DNA of 64,000 nucleotides. Origin: CAWBOY01 sp963790585. GTDB taxonomy: Bacteria > Planctomycetota > Planctomycetia > Gemmatales > Gemmataceae. Position numbers and translations under genes: made by a program. The notes under the pieces are model-generated. The model had not been told where the DNA came from. It searched no databases and was given only the letters and a program-made list of their open reading frames with translations. Of this stretch, positions 35,580-44,345 are shown piece after piece; position 1 is the stretch's first letter, and each line of letters starts with the position of its first letter. The stretch spans positions 682,001 to 746,000 of the forward strand of contig CAWBOY010000002.1 of NCBI GenBank assembly GCA_963790585.1, in the 5' to 3' direction.

Positions 35580-36067
35580 TGACTAAAAAAAAACGAGTCG
35601 CGCGCCCAGGGGACGCAACTGTTACAACGGTCCCCTGGGTCCCCGATCCGTTCGTTCTCTGGTTGTTGCCGAACGAACTGCCCATTCAAGTACCGTTTCA
35701 AGGGGAAATCGCGCCTGCTTCGGAGCTCTTCTTCTCTGAGATTTCTAGCTTTATCCTTGGAGCTATCCGCACCCATCCCGAGTGGCCGCGGTTGGGGTTG
35801 TTGCAAATTGCGGCCCGCACCGATTTTCCGCAATCGGGCATTCCAACCCCTGCGCTGAGTCCGGTACTGGAAGGCGTGACCCGTTGCCTCGGGCAAGCGT
35901 TTGCCGAACAGGCCGGGGAGTATTCCTTCGTCAGTGATTTTGGCTCCTGCCACTTCAACATTTCGTTTTTGGCCGTCCCGACGGCGTTGGCTCCATTTGT
36001 AGATCGAAAGACAACTGCGTCGGAGGCGGCGCTCAGCGCTTGCTCCAAAAGACAAAAAGGATCATAA
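35579..36067 (+). CDS. Hypothetical protein, possibly N-terminal part of a split gene
   Basis: 162 residues, ATG overlapping the previous stop. A basic start (TKKKRVARPG) is followed by a folded-looking region with SEISSFILGAIRTHPEWPRLGLLQIAARTDFP and EYSFVSDFGSCHFNISFLAVP. In another frame just before its end the sequence LAPKDKKDHNKPHIATLFGTPGEED runs straight into the next gene, so the two may be one protein of about 340 residues broken near 36,030. No family recognised. Confidence 0.55.
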   Translation: MTKKKRVARPGDATVTTVPWVPDPFVLWLLPNELPIQVPFQGEIAPASELFFSEISSFILGAIRTHPEWPRLGLLQIAARTDFPQSGIPTPALSPVLEGVTRCLGQAFAEQAGEYSFVSDFGSCHFNISFLAVPTALAPFVDRKTTASEAALSACSKRQKGS

Positions 36068-36086
36068 TAAGCCACATATTGCAACC

Positions 36087-36599
36087 TTGTTTGGAACACC
36101 GGGTGAAGAAGATCCGTCGGAACCAAAATTAGAAAAGGAAGGATCCGCTACGTCCGAGCCGCCCGTTTCCCTTAGCCAGACCGAACTTGCTGCCGAATAC
36201 ACACCGGCGCAAGAGCGTTTGCGCGGCGAAAGACGGACCTATTTAGCAAGGGCTAACGAGTATCTGGCGCCACGTTTTTGGGCCAATCTGCAAGAACGAT
36301 TGCAGACCAATCCACCGCAAAACCCACGTGACAAAGAAGCGTTCGCCCATCTGCTCGATGCCGAGTTGGACCAGCTGGGCCTGGGCGTGCGTTGTCCCAA
36401 AAAGGGTGTCGTCGCTCACTTTCGCGTCACCGCGCGCGGCGACTTTCAGCTAATCCCGCACGGCCACAATAATCCCTCCCTGTCCAGCATGGACGTTGGC
36501 AAGTTCTTTGCCGAATTGATTGCGGACAAGCCTCTGGAACTGGCTCTTGCCGTAAGCACCACGTCGGCTCGAAGGCGCGGCTCGCCGTCCCCCCCATAA
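36087..36599 (+). CDS. Hypothetical protein, possibly C-terminal part of a split gene
   Basis: 170 residues if started at the TTG at 36087; the frame stays open further upstream, which supports a fusion with the 162-residue frame. The acidic linker (GEEDPSEPKLEKEG) is followed by a helical region (QERLRGERRTYLARANEYLAP) and a small alpha/beta segment with VVAHFRVTARGDFQLI. No family recognised. Confidence 0.5.
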   Translation: MFGTPGEEDPSEPKLEKEGSATSEPPVSLSQTELAAEYTPAQERLRGERRTYLARANEYLAPRFWANLQERLQTNPPQNPRDKEAFAHLLDAELDQLGLGVRCPKKGVVAHFRVTARGDFQLIPHGHNNPSLSSMDVGKFFAELIADKPLELALAVSTTSARRRGSPSPP

Positions 36600-36968
36600 G
36601 ATGCGTTTTTCTGGTCGTACGCTTTTTTTGGTAAAGCTCTCTTGCCAAGCAGCCTCTTTGTGTTAGTATTAATGCTAACGACGGAGGGGAGAAAAGCAGC
36701 AGCGCATGTCGTGCCTGTTCGCTTCGCTCTTCCTGCCAAAACGAAGACGCTGAAAGCCTTTTTTCGTGCCGCGTGAAGCGACTACATAGGTAGCGTCTTT
36801 TCGCCTGCGTCTTCATGCCTCCTTCGACATTCCAAACAGAATCCCACCGGCGCAAGCCGGCCTGGGCAAACTCCGTCCCTTGCTGACGCCATCCCGGCTG
36901 TCGGTGCCGTGGACAGTCCGTACACACAGATGCTTTCGGCGCTAGGTTCTAAAGGAGGTATTCACGTC
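36600..36968. promoter_or_regulatory. Promoter/operator region of the parB operon with an inverted repeat
   Basis: 369 bases without a gene. GTTAGTATTAATGCTAAC (36,662-36,679) is a near-perfect inverted repeat and could be a ParB or regulator site. AAAGGAGGT just before 36,969 is a very strong ribosome site, so the operon downstream is probably well expressed. Confidence 0.45.
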
Positions 36969-37775
36969 ATGCTGGTTCCACTTGAGAAAGACGTACCTTG
37001 GTTCAAAACACGCGATCAGTCCCGAAAACAAGACCGCGAAGACGATCTCCGCGATCTCGGTGAGAGCCTAAGAGTTCGCCAACTCCAGCCGGTCGGCGCC
37101 CTGGCAGATGGGACGCTGATTTGGGGCCATCGCCGTTTGCAGGCCGCCAAGCTCGTGGGTTTGGCGAGACTGACGACAGTCATCTTGGATGAACCGATGA
37201 CGGAAACACAGTTTCGCTTGCTACAGGCCACGGAGAACATCCATCGTGTCGATTTGACTTCTCATGAGAGGGCAAAAATCTGTGAGGAACTACGGCGGCT
37301 CAACCCACAATGGCAAGCCAAGGATCTCGCGGAAAATCTCAAAATTTCGGCTTCGGTCGTGACAAAGCTGCTATCGGCCAGCCGCTGCATCGAGGCGGTT
37401 CAGACTGCCTTCGCAGACAGGTCATTGTCCCTCAACGAGACCTACGCCATCAGCCAGTTGTCAGAATCCGAGCAACAGGCGGCGTTGAACTTAAAGCTTA
37501 ACGGCGTGACCCGGGACGCCTTATCGAATCACGTTCGCCAACGTAAGAGCCCGGCCAGTTCGGAAATTCGTCTATCGCGCGTCGTTTGCCCGCTGCCTAC
37601 CGGAGTCAACATCACCATCTCGGGGCCATCCCTGGCACTCGAAGGGGTCCTGGATGCCTTAAGTGACCTTCAGCGGGAGGCCCGCCGGGCCCGGGACCAG
37701 CTCCTTGATGTGAAGGTGTTCTCTGCTGTTTTACGCCAGAAGGCCCGGAGCCAAGGAAAAACTCCGTGTTCCTAA
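36969..37775 (+). CDS. ParB/RepB/Spo0J-family partition-like protein
   Basis: 268 residues from the ATG at 36969. The N-terminal ParB domain has VPLEKDVPWFKTRDQSRK and the box WGHRRLQAAKLVGL (the GxRR motif involved in CTP binding in this family), then TENIHRVDLTSHERAKICEEL. A central HTH follows (WQAKDLAENLKISASVVTKLL). There is no adjacent parA; the ParA at 10.8 kb pairs with an RHH protein. This ParB may regulate or act in the conjugation-like cluster that follows. Confidence 0.88.
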   Translation: MLVPLEKDVPWFKTRDQSRKQDREDDLRDLGESLRVRQLQPVGALADGTLIWGHRRLQAAKLVGLARLTTVILDEPMTETQFRLLQATENIHRVDLTSHERAKICEELRRLNPQWQAKDLAENLKISASVVTKLLSASRCIEAVQTAFADRSLSLNETYAISQLSESEQQAALNLKLNGVTRDALSNHVRQRKSPASSEIRLSRVVCPLPTGVNITISGPSLALEGVLDALSDLQREARRARDQLLDVKVFSAVLRQKARSQGKTPCS

Positions 37776-37912
37776 CAGACCGATTTGCTTGGAAATGCCT
37801 GCAACGCTAGTCGCCTGGCTCGATCTCCTGAACTGCCGGGAATGTTTCCCGGCGATCCCGATGCCGCCCGTTGCGGTATCTGCATCTGTGACCCTTTTGA
37901 AGGAGTTTTCTA

Positions 37913-38911
37913 ATGGGTATGAACCTGAATCTCACCCACACCCGCTGGCTTCGCCAGCTCCTGGTGGCTACCGGCGTGATCGCCGGTCTGCTCGTCGTGG
38001 TGATCATTCGCATGAGTTGGGGCTATGTCGACCCCGTTCGCCAGGCCGCCTGGGACAAGATCGCACCAAGGCTTTCCAGTGCCGAGCAGACCTCGTTGAA
38101 TGCCCGCGAAAAGTACGCCGAGCGCGTCAAGGCATTCTTCGCCGATCGGAAGAAGGCGGCCCGACGCTTCGCCGAAGAAGCGTTATCTCTGTCTGGTAAA
38201 TGGGCGTTTGTCCGGGCCAATCTGCCGTGGGCCGATCGTGACGGCCATAATCGTTTTTTGCGCGAGTCCTTCGAGCGCATGGTGTTCAGCGGCCAAGAGA
38301 TCAAGGAGCTCATCGAGTCCTGCGTTCGCGGCTATCTCAGTGAGCTAGAAGGGATCGAAAGCACGCTGCTCGTTGAGATTCGGGCCGACTTGAGCGACAA
38401 CGAGCTGGCTCAGAGCGACCTGTTGCCGGCACTGGGGAGCGATGAAACCTTTCACAGAGCCTATGCTCAGATGGTCGATCGTGTCCTTCCCGTCGTCCAG
38501 CTCGACATGGGCGTTACCGTCACCCGTGAAGTCTCCACCTTCATCGCCGCCGATATTGCGGCCAACATTTCCTTACGCATCCTCACCGTCGTTAGCGAAC
38601 GCCTCGGCCTCTCAGCCGGCATCCTGGGTGGCGGAGCGGCGCTCAGCGTGGAAACGCTTGGCGTCGGCTTGGTGGCGGCTGTGATCGTGGATCGGGTCGT
38701 TGACTTCGTGCTGCACCGAGCGGGCTATGACCCGGAAGGCGATGTGGCGAACAAGGTCTGCGAAGCCCTCAATAAAGTTGAGGCAGCTCTACTGGACGGA
38801 GAGCCAAACCGCCGGGCGCTAGGGCTGCGTGCCGAACTACTGAAGCTGCAACAGGTCCGTTCTCGGCTTTGCAACGAAGCACTGAAAAAACTCATACTGG
38901 AAGGGAGTTGA
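37913..38911 (+). CDS. Membrane protein of transfer-like cluster
   Basis: 332 residues with one strong N-terminal membrane segment (LLVATGVIAGLLVVVIIRM) and a weaker hydrophobic pair near residues 235-270 (GILGGGAALSVETLGVGLVAAVIVD). The long middle part is helical and charged. A good ribosome site (GAAGGAG) precedes it. No family recognised. Its place between ParB and the coupling ATPase suggests an envelope component of a DNA-transfer apparatus. Confidence 0.65.
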   Translation: MGMNLNLTHTRWLRQLLVATGVIAGLLVVVIIRMSWGYVDPVRQAAWDKIAPRLSSAEQTSLNAREKYAERVKAFFADRKKAARRFAEEALSLSGKWAFVRANLPWADRDGHNRFLRESFERMVFSGQEIKELIESCVRGYLSELEGIESTLLVEIRADLSDNELAQSDLLPALGSDETFHRAYAQMVDRVLPVVQLDMGVTVTREVSTFIAADIAANISLRILTVVSERLGLSAGILGGGAALSVETLGVGLVAAVIVDRVVDFVLHRAGYDPEGDVANKVCEALNKVEAALLDGEPNRRALGLRAELLKLQQVRSRLCNEALKKLILEGS

Positions 38912-38917
38912 ACAATA

Positions 38918-39826
38918 ATGGACAAGCGCATCAACCATGCCTTACGTCAGGCAGTCACGGCTTTCTGTGTCGTGACCGTGTTCCTGGCAAACGGCAGTCC
39001 TCCAGCACATGCGGACGGCAAAAGCAAGCTGGCCCAAGAAGCTGCGGATTACGTATTGCAGAGATTCGGCCGCCAGGTAGCCAGCGAAAGCATCGGCACG
39101 CTGGCAAGTAAGATCGAAAGTTACGCCGTCCGACACGGTGACGGATTCTACGCGGCGGTGCGCAAAGTAGGACCGACCGCCTTCCGCCTTGTCGAAGAGG
39201 CAGGCGAACACGCTCCGCAGGTGGTGGGGATCCTCAGCCGCTTCGGCGAAGACGGAGCCGTTTGGGTGATTGCCCGGCCTCGGGGGATGCAACTATTCCT
39301 GGAACACGGCGAAGCGGCTGCTGCCGTGTTGGCAAAAACGCACGGCGTGGCGGAGCCAGTAATGGCGACGTTGGGCAAGCCCGCCGTTCAGGCGTTTGAG
39401 TCGTTGGCGAACGGGCAAAATGCCCGGCGGCTCGCGATGATGGCCTCCGAAGGCGGGGAACTGGCAGCGGCCGGTAAGGCGCCCGAGGTCCTGGGCGTCG
39501 TAGCCAAATACGGTGATCCGGCCATGGAGTTCCTGTGGAAACACAAGGAAGTTCTCGCATCGGGTGCTGTGCTTACAACCTTCGTAGCCAATCCAGAGCC
39601 GTTTATCACAGGTGCCAAAGACATCACTCAGGTCGTGGCGGCAAATACGCTCAAACCACTGGCGGAAGCGCCGGGGGCCGTGGCGGGCGAGATCGCCAAA
39701 GCCACCAATTGGACCTTTATCCTCGGCCTGGTAGTGATCGCCCTCGGCGTGTGGGCGGCTTTGCAATCGTGGCGTAAGGCGCGGAGTGCCGTCCATCCGG
39801 ATACTACTGGTGTCAAATGGAGGTAA
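38918..39826 (+). CDS. Secreted/periplasmic protein with C-terminal membrane anchor
   Basis: 302 residues. A signal peptide is clear (QAVTAFCVVTVFLANGSPPAHA, cleavage likely after AHA). A mature helical region is rich in A/E/G, and a C-terminal membrane segment follows (WTFILGLVVIALGVWAAL) with a short basic tail. The layout suggests a periplasmic scaffold anchored in the inner membrane. Six bases separate it from the previous gene. No family recognised. Confidence 0.68.
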   Translation: MDKRINHALRQAVTAFCVVTVFLANGSPPAHADGKSKLAQEAADYVLQRFGRQVASESIGTLASKIESYAVRHGDGFYAAVRKVGPTAFRLVEEAGEHAPQVVGILSRFGEDGAVWVIARPRGMQLFLEHGEAAAAVLAKTHGVAEPVMATLGKPAVQAFESLANGQNARRLAMMASEGGELAAAGKAPEVLGVVAKYGDPAMEFLWKHKEVLASGAVLTTFVANPEPFITGAKDITQVVAANTLKPLAEAPGAVAGEIAKATNWTFILGLVVIALGVWAALQSWRKARSAVHPDTTGVKWR

Positions 39827-39830
39827 ACCC

Positions 39831-40085
39831 ATGTCCGTCAAGAATGGATTCCATACCGGGCTCGGCTTTGTATTCGGCATGGTGTTGGCGACGGTGCTCG
39901 TTTTTGTGGCGCTGCATATTGCAGGCACATTCATAACCCCATGCCGCTCGTGTTTGACGTCCGGCCAGTGCATCCTGTGCGGCGGCAACGGCAAAGGCAT
40001 CGTGTGGGGAGACTGCATGAAATGTAACGGCGCGAAGAAGTGCCAGGAGTGCAGCGGCAGTGGTTGGAGATGGATTTCCGAGTGA
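39831..40085 (+). CDS. Membrane-anchored DnaJ-type zinc-finger small protein
   Basis: 84 residues from the ATG at 39831. An N-terminal membrane segment (FVFGMVLATVLVFVALHIAG) is followed by CxxC pairs: CRSC, CILCGGNGKG, CMKCNGAKK, CQECSGSG. The CxxCxGxG pattern is that of the DnaJ central zinc domain, which binds unfolded protein or mediates contacts. A membrane-tethered version here may help assemble the neighbouring envelope proteins. Confidence 0.7.
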   Translation: MSVKNGFHTGLGFVFGMVLATVLVFVALHIAGTFITPCRSCLTSGQCILCGGNGKGIVWGDCMKCNGAKKCQECSGSGWRWISE

Positions 40086-40233
40086 GCCGATTGAGGTTTG
40101 TCGAGGGCTTTTTTCACAAGTCCCTGGCCGCCCGCGCCAGGCAGCCGGGGACTTTACGTCGCAACTAGGAGGAGTACTCCGTGAGTCAGGAATTGAGAGT
40201 CCCGCGCAACCGCGTCAAGAAGGGAGATTTTCC

Positions 40234-41664
40234 ATGCTTTTCCACAAACAGAAAACGCCGGCAGAGCCTCTGGATACTCCGCTCATGAAGTGGACGCCCT
40301 ACGATCATTTTACCAAACGTGATCTGCTGCGTTCCATCTGCGTGCAGGGAGCCAGTGGATCGGGCAAGACCAACTTCGTGGGCTATCAGATCGCAAAAGC
40401 ATTGGCCAGTGATCCTGACATTAGCTGTTTGTGCCTCGCCTCCAAACCTGTTGAGGATTTGCAGTACTGGCAGGACATCCTAGGTAACGCCGGTCGGCAA
40501 AAGGACCTGTATGTGTTTGGGCCGGGACACGAACTTCGCTTCAACTTTCTGGATCATGAACTGAAATCTGGGGCGGACAGCCGGGAGCTCGCGAGCCTTC
40601 TTATGAACCTGGGCGAGACATTGCATCGCGGTCAATCCGGCGCGCCACCAAGCGACCAGTTCTTTCAGGGGCAAAGCGAGCGGATGTTGCAATTGTCCAT
40701 TGAGCCGGTACGGCTCGCAACCGCAACGCTTGCTCCCGCGGACTTGCAGCGATTCATCACCGGTGCGGCCATGAATCCGGATCAAATCGGCACGCCGCAA
40801 TGGCAGGCTGGATTCCACAATCGCATTCTTGAAGCCGCTTTTCATGCGCCGAAAACGCCCATCGAAGCGGCCGACTTCGAGCAGGTGTTGGCTTACTGGT
40901 TGGGGGAGATCCCCTCGTTGAATGATCGCACCAAGTCGAGCATCACGACGCAAGTGCAGGGAATACTCCATGTCCTGTGCAATGGTGTTTGCCGCGATTT
41001 GATGGCAACTACGACGAACATTTCGCCCGAGGTCATGGACCGGGGAGCTTGGGTGCTGGTGGACATGCCGATTTCGCGGTATGGGGCCTCAGGAGCAATG
41101 GTAAATGGCATCTGGCACCTCGCCACCCAACGACACATCTTGAGGCGCTTTGCGGCGGACAAGCGCAAGGTGACCGTACTCTGGATCGATGAATTTCAGA
41201 ACCATTTGAATTCGTTCGACCCGCAATTCCTGGCCGAGTGCCGTTCGCACGGTGGTTGCATGGTAGTGCTGACGCAGAGTTTGCATTCCTACTATGCCGC
41301 TCTGAAAGGGGGCCAGGCGGCGGAACACGAAGCCAATGCGCTTCTGACCAATTTCGCACACCGCTTGTTTTGCAGCTTGGGTGACGCCAAAAGTGCGGAA
41401 TGGGCGTCGGGTCTGCTCGGCCAACGCTTGGAAACTATGATCGGCGGGTCGCTGGCGCCGGGAGAATCCATGTGGGACACGTTAATGGGACGCGCGAAGT
41501 TTACGGGTAGTTTCAATCAGACCTACCACCCCATCGTGCAACCCAATGTGTTCATGCACAACCTTCGCACCGGCAGCTCAGGTGTTGCCGATGCCATCGT
41601 TATCAGGCCGGAGCGCTTCAGCAACGGCCAGAATTTCCTCCAGGTAGCCTTTGAAAGGAGGTGA
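40234..41664 (+). CDS. VirD4/TraG-like coupling ATPase (TraM-recognition type)
   Basis: 476 residues from the ATG at 40234. Walker A is GASGSGKTNF (39-48), and Walker B is VTVLWIDEFQNHL followed by FLAECRSHGGCMVVLTQS, the pattern of the TraG/VirD4 TraM-recognition domain; LLTNFAHRLFCSLGD also fits. There is no N-terminal membrane anchor, so it may rely on the small membrane proteins beside it. It would couple relaxase-bound DNA to a transfer channel. No VirB4 or other mating-pair gene is in the window. Confidence 0.85.
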   Translation: MLFHKQKTPAEPLDTPLMKWTPYDHFTKRDLLRSICVQGASGSGKTNFVGYQIAKALASDPDISCLCLASKPVEDLQYWQDILGNAGRQKDLYVFGPGHELRFNFLDHELKSGADSRELASLLMNLGETLHRGQSGAPPSDQFFQGQSERMLQLSIEPVRLATATLAPADLQRFITGAAMNPDQIGTPQWQAGFHNRILEAAFHAPKTPIEAADFEQVLAYWLGEIPSLNDRTKSSITTQVQGILHVLCNGVCRDLMATTTNISPEVMDRGAWVLVDMPISRYGASGAMVNGIWHLATQRHILRRFAADKRKVTVLWIDEFQNHLNSFDPQFLAECRSHGGCMVVLTQSLHSYYAALKGGQAAEHEANALLTNFAHRLFCSLGDAKSAEWASGLLGQRLETMIGGSLAPGESMWDTLMGRAKFTGSFNQTYHPIVQPNVFMHNLRTGSSGVADAIVIRPERFSNGQNFLQVAFERR

Positions 41665-41667
41665 GTC

Positions 41668-41865
41668 GTGGCCGATGAACGTTTGATCCACGATGTCGCC
41701 GTCATTACGAGCCAACATATTTTGAAGGTCTTTGCTGGTTGCTTTCGTGCAGAGGACCAGCGCGAGGTATTCGCCGAAATCTACGAACGAATTAAGTTTG
41801 GCATCGAGGTTTTTGAAATCAAGCGTATGGGGATCGAACGCCCGCTCAATCCGGGAAGGAATTAG
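41668..41865 (+). CDS. Small protein of transfer-like cluster
   Basis: 65 residues from a GTG at 41668 with GAAAGGAGGTGA upstream, an excellent ribosome site that decides the start. Mostly helical (HILKVFAGCFRAEDQREVFAEIYERIKFGIEVF). It follows the ATPase by three bases. No family recognised. Confidence 0.62.
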   Translation: MADERLIHDVAVITSQHILKVFAGCFRAEDQREVFAEIYERIKFGIEVFEIKRMGIERPLNPGRN

Positions 41866-41871
41866 GGCGTC

Positions 41872-42063
41872 ATGACTAGACAGGAGAAGCTGCTACATGC
41901 ACTGGCGTCGCAAACGACGCTGCGCGTTGAAGAAGTGCTGGCTATCCCGGCCAACCAACGGGCACGGATGTACTTTGCGCTCTTTCAATTGGTGAAACGC
42001 GGCCTGGAGGCACTTAGCTTGCGGAGCGACGGGCAAAGGAAACTCACACCGAGCAACAACTAA
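41872..42063 (+). CDS. Small helical protein of transfer-like cluster
   Basis: 63 residues. Helical, with KLLHALASQTTLRVEEVLAIP and a basic C-terminus. Tightly spaced in the operon (six bases after the previous stop). It may be a small DNA- or ATPase-binding adaptor; that is a guess. Confidence 0.58.
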   Translation: MTRQEKLLHALASQTTLRVEEVLAIPANQRARMYFALFQLVKRGLEALSLRSDGQRKLTPSNN

Positions 42064-42095
42064 GATCGATCTCTGTTTTTTCTGGAGGAAAAACC

Positions 42096-42665
42096 ATGTC
42101 AGGCGGTCAAGGCAATGAGAAAGGGCTCAATCCAGGTTACAAAGAGACTTTCAATATCGCTTACGCGGTGGCTAAGGGGCACTGCATCTGCTTCCTGCCA
42201 TTTTTCCGGACGAACTTCGGTAGCGAAGCGTTGGGGTTTCCGGGCCTTATGGCCTTCGCGTTCATGCTTCTGGTCGGCTGCTTCGGGCGCATCCCGGAAA
42301 TGGTTCCCTTCCTTGGTGTTTGGGCGGTCGCCATGCTGTGTCAGCGGGCGATCACTATGCGAGCCATGCGTCAAGGCGTCGTTCGCCATAGCCGGTATGA
42401 GGGCGACGTCGATACGAAACTGATCAAAAATGCGATGACCGTCAAGCAAGTCGTGGAACCGCTGGCATGTGTGATCTTTGGTCTATGTTTCGAGATCCTG
42501 GGGCTGTCACACGGCTTTGCCATGTATGTGGGTTTGGGAGGCTTTTCGCTAGCGTTCGTGGCGGCAATCGACCGGCAACTGGAATACAAGCGGCTGCAGG
42601 CCATGCGTGATGCCGAAATAGAACAGCGGTGTCTGGTGGCGAAGTATCGGGGCGAGATCGAATAA
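42096..42665 (+). CDS. Membrane protein of transfer-like cluster
   Basis: 189 residues with four likely membrane segments in two pairs (LMAFAFMLLVGCFGRIPEMVPFLGVWAVAML and VVEPLACVIFGLCFEIL then FAMYVGLGGFSLAFVAAI) and a charged C-terminal helix. TCTGGAGGAAAAACC gives it a good ribosome site. It resembles small channel subunits such as TrbD/VirB3 plus an extra hairpin, but I cannot assign it. Confidence 0.65.
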   Translation: MSGGQGNEKGLNPGYKETFNIAYAVAKGHCICFLPFFRTNFGSEALGFPGLMAFAFMLLVGCFGRIPEMVPFLGVWAVAMLCQRAITMRAMRQGVVRHSRYEGDVDTKLIKNAMTVKQVVEPLACVIFGLCFEILGLSHGFAMYVGLGGFSLAFVAAIDRQLEYKRLQAMRDAEIEQRCLVAKYRGEIE

Positions 42666-42683
42666 CTCCAAGAGGACGCGAAC

Positions 42684-43043
42684 ATGGCCAGAACGCAAGC
42701 AAATATCGACAAGCAGCAACAGGGGCAGCAGTCCGGGCAATCGTGGGCCGATCGGCTCAAACAATGGGTGCGGAATAATCATGAGCGGCAGCCGGCGTTG
42801 GGAGCCGAGTTGGCGGCAATGGGGCGCGAAGCGGTCAAGGACATTCGCGCGACCTTAATGGAGTCGTATTTCGGAAAGCCTGAGCACGCCTCTGAGCCAG
42901 GGACGCCACTTTCGCCGACTATGCAGGAAGTGAGTGCTGGTCGTGGCCTAGTCGGACAATACCAAGCCATACTTGATTCATACGGGTCAAAAGGCAGCGT
43001 ACACGGTAAGATCCAAGAACAGCAACGCGGGCTTGAACATTAG
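42684..43043 (+). CDS. Hypothetical protein with a YQAILDS tail
   Basis: 119 residues. A glutamine-rich, basic start is followed by a helix (LGAELAAMGREAVKDIRATLMESYFG), a flexible linker, and a C-terminal tail with GQYQAILDSYGSKG and RGLEH. A similar tail (YQSILDS then QGIER) ends the 133-residue gene at 43,431. The shared tail may be a secretion or docking signal. No family recognised. Confidence 0.6.
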   Translation: MARTQANIDKQQQGQQSGQSWADRLKQWVRNNHERQPALGAELAAMGREAVKDIRATLMESYFGKPEHASEPGTPLSPTMQEVSAGRGLVGQYQAILDSYGSKGSVHGKIQEQQRGLEH

Positions 43044-43430
43044 CGCCGGGCATGGATGGGTTCCGGACATATAGTCTCCCTTGAGGCATTAGCAAAAAGC
43101 GGTATTCAGTGCATTTACTTGCGTTTGCCCCTCCTACCTACAGCGATCCTCGATGAGTTCTTGGATGTGGCTGAACCTGATCGCCGGCACGGAGTGTAGC
43201 CTTATCCTCGTGCTCGATCGCCGAAGGATGACGCCTCCAATGTAAGCGAGGTGGATCGCGAGCGCAGTCGCCGCTCCAATTTGACTTCGTCGTCATTCCC
43301 TTTCGTGTCGGAGGACTGTTTTAGGCTTGCGTATTCGGTAACCGCGCCAGATACGAGACACCGTCGGTGACATTAAAACCCGATCGAAGGTTGTCAAACA
43401 CTAGTCCGGTTGTTTTTTCGGAGAAATCAG
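43044..43430. other. Intergenic region, no gene seen
   Basis: 387 bases with no convincing open frame or strong hairpin. It separates two genes that share a C-terminal tail, so a promoter for the second may lie here. Confidence 0.35.
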
Positions 43431-43832
43431 ATGCAAAATGGTGACGCACAACGGATAGTGGATGGTTTCGATCTCGTGTTGGTCAAATTGGAAGCGTTCA
43501 GCGAACAGTTCGAGCATCTGGCAACGACTACCGATCAGCGCAAACTCTCTAATGACTTCAACGCTTTCGTTGGACAAATGATTCAGGCATTTGAGTCTTC
43601 AGTTGAAGAGCGGGAACCTGGTTTCGATGGACCCTCGGAGAGGAACGCATTCCCGAAAATGCACGGACATGAGACTTTGGCTGGCCTGTTTGCAGAGATT
43701 CGTGCGGAGGAATTGGCGGGTAAGCGCGAGGATGCGCACCAGTACGGGAAAGACAGCTACCAAAGTATTCTCGATAGTAAAGCAGCAGCTCCGCCGGCTC
43801 GTATGGAAAAAGACCAGGGGATCGAGAGATGA
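43431..43832 (+). CDS. Hypothetical protein with a YQSILDS tail
   Basis: 133 residues from the ATG at 43431. A helical N-terminal half (DGFDLVLVKLEAFSEQFEHLA, FNAFVGQMIQAFESSVEE) is followed by a tail (YGKDSYQSILDSKAAAPPARM). The tail resembles that of the 119-residue protein upstream. No family recognised. Confidence 0.58.
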   Translation: MQNGDAQRIVDGFDLVLVKLEAFSEQFEHLATTTDQRKLSNDFNAFVGQMIQAFESSVEEREPGFDGPSERNAFPKMHGHETLAGLFAEIRAEELAGKREDAHQYGKDSYQSILDSKAAAPPARMEKDQGIER

Positions 43833-43841
43833 GGTGCTGCG

Positions 43842-44135
43842 ATGACGGTCGAGGAAAGGCTTGCGAAGATCGAGGAACTGCTGATCGTCCTTGTCGAGAG
43901 GCAGACCGTCAAGGAATGGTACACGACGCAGGAGGTTTCACGATTGGTCGGTAAGGCGGAATTTACCGTGCGCGAGTGGTGCCGTCTTGGCCGAATCCAC
44001 GCCGAGAAGCACCATTCGGGGCGAGGTTCCTTTCCCGCCTGGGTGATTTCGAATACCGAACTGCTCCGCTTCCAACGGGAGGGCCTATTGCCGATTCCGC
44101 AGTCTATTTCGGCGCATCAGCGACGTGGCTCGTAA
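43842..44135 (+). CDS. Excisionase-like helix-turn-helix protein
   Basis: 97 residues. A short coiled N-terminus (ERLAKIEELLIVLVERQ) is followed by a MerR-like/excisionase HTH: WYTTQEVSRLVGKAEFTVREWCRLGRIHAEK. Such proteins act as recombination directionality factors or small regulators. In an integrated element without a visible intact integrase it could direct excision. Confidence 0.75.
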   Translation: MTVEERLAKIEELLIVLVERQTVKEWYTTQEVSRLVGKAEFTVREWCRLGRIHAEKHHSGRGSFPAWVISNTELLRFQREGLLPIPQSISAHQRRGS

Positions 44136-44345
44136 TACTCAGCGTCAATTAGGCTGCAGGACCGGCGGAATCGGCAAATGGTCAATCCGCGGGTGATGAA
44201 GGCGGCGATACCATGACTCGATTCGGTGTCTTGGGAAAACCTGCCGGTGCTTGACCATCCGACCGGTTAGCTGTTACCGTGATCCCTCGCTCCGAGCCAA
44301 AATGCCGGAGAGTGCGTGCAATCGGTGAACGACTGGAACCTGAAA

